NCBI GenBank assembly: GCA_003444595.1
Contig: DLUO01000023.1
Span: 5,155-10,898 of the forward strand
Direction of reading: 5' to 3'
DNA from: Bacillota bacterium
GTDB taxonomy: Bacteria; Bacillota; Dethiobacteria; DTU022; UBA8154
DNA: 5,744 bases
Shown here piece by piece: positions 5,565 through 5,744 of this stretch. Below the pieces are notes generated by a model. That model was given only the letters and a program-made list of their open reading frames with translations, made no database searches and was not told where the DNA came from. A program made the position numbers and the translations under genes. Numbering within the stretch: position 1 is the first letter of the stretch; every line of letters begins with the position of its first letter.

Positions 5565-5725
5565 ATAGTTAAAGGGAAGCAGAAGAAAACAAAAAAAGAA
5601 AACCCTGTTACCCGCAAATTAAAAGAGGAGGCAGCCAGAGAGCTGGGGCTTAACGATGAAATTGCGGCCAGGGGTTGGGCAAATTTAACTTCACGTGAAA
5701 CGGGCAAAATCGGCAGCTATATAGC
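5565..5725 (+). CDS. Alpha/beta-type small acid-soluble spore protein, 3' truncated
   Basis: SASPs coat and protect DNA in the dormant spore and are degraded on germination (family knowledge). The visible 53-54 residues contain the family pattern: LKEEAARELGL (19-29), then GWANLTSRETGKIG (37-50), closest in my memory to the SspF-like branch. The lysine-rich front (VKGKQKKTKK) fits a DNA-binding role. The frame opens after TAA at 5550-5552 and contains no ATG, GTG or TTG. The best start is ATA 5565, five bases after the G-rich site AAGGGGGGG (5551-5559). A base error in the start or a truly rare AUA start are both possible. The usual E-I/E-F step cut by germination protease reads E-A here. Genomic sequence ends at about 5725; the remaining bases are adapter, so about 10-20 C-terminal residues are missing. 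Confidence 0.8.
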
Positions 5726-5744
5726 CTGTCTCTTATACACATCT
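5726..5744 (+). other. Nextera/Tn5 mosaic-end adapter left on the contig end
   Basis: The last 19 bases read CTGTCTCTTATACACATCT, an exact copy of the Tn5 mosaic-end sequence used in tagmentation libraries, ending precisely at the window edge. It is a sequencing artefact rather than a transposon end: no transposase or further Tn5 sequence is present, and it interrupts the SASP reading frame (which would continue CLYTS). Confidence 0.97.

Noticed and set aside
5435..5707. 90-codon open frame on the - strand over the leader and SASP gene
   Set aside because: The + strand gives a clear SASP pattern, while the - strand product has low-complexity Phe/Leu/Ser content from AT-rich DNA and no known domain.
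5726..5744. End of a Tn5-like transposon
   Set aside because: The exact hyperactive mosaic end at the physical end of the contig, with no transposase or target duplication, fits library adapter far better.

Overview
This window is a piece of a chromosome from a spore-forming Firmicute, most likely a member of the class Clostridia. The evidence is the conserved Gram-positive gene order obg - nadD - yqeK - LCP/LytR-type gene - rsfS, strong Shine-Dalgarno sites of the AAGGAGG type, TTG start usage, and an alpha/beta-type small acid-soluble spore protein gene at the right edge. All genes are on the + strand. I cannot name a genus from sequence alone.

Layout: positions 1-1197 hold the 3' part of obg (ribosome-assembly GTPase), cut by the left window edge. 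It is followed after 18 bases by nadD (NAD biosynthesis). A 274-base gap then carries a good sigma-A-type promoter (1868-1896), a long leader with several competing base-pairing options, and a strong ribosome binding site with no normal start codon. The leader feeds a single small RRM-type RNA-binding protein gene (2138-2398), which ends in an intrinsic terminator whose stem includes the stop codon. This one-gene unit sits between nadD and yqeK, which are direct neighbours in many Firmicutes.

Positions 2483-5442 form a compact operon-like run with 17-20 base gaps: yqeK (HD-domain nucleotide hydrolase), a membrane-anchored protein with a degenerate LCP domain plus a LytR_C domain, rsfS (ribosomal silencing factor) and a sirtuin (NAD-dependent protein deacylase). 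Then comes a 122-base gap with nested inverted repeats, and finally a truncated SASP gene that has no ATG, GTG or TTG start in frame; an ATA sits at ideal distance from a G-rich ribosome binding site.

The common themes are ribosome maturation and dormancy (Obg, RsfS), NAD making and use (NadD, sirtuin), dinucleotide alarmone removal (YqeK), envelope (LCP-like protein) and sporulation (SASP). The last 19 bases exactly equal the Tn5 mosaic-end sequence used in Nextera-type libraries, so the right end is almost surely untrimmed adapter and not genome. I see no mobile element, CRISPR array, tRNA or rRNA. The most interesting items are the LCP protein lacking the family's usual catalytic arginines, the regulated-looking RRM leader, and the AUA-start SASP with its structured leader.
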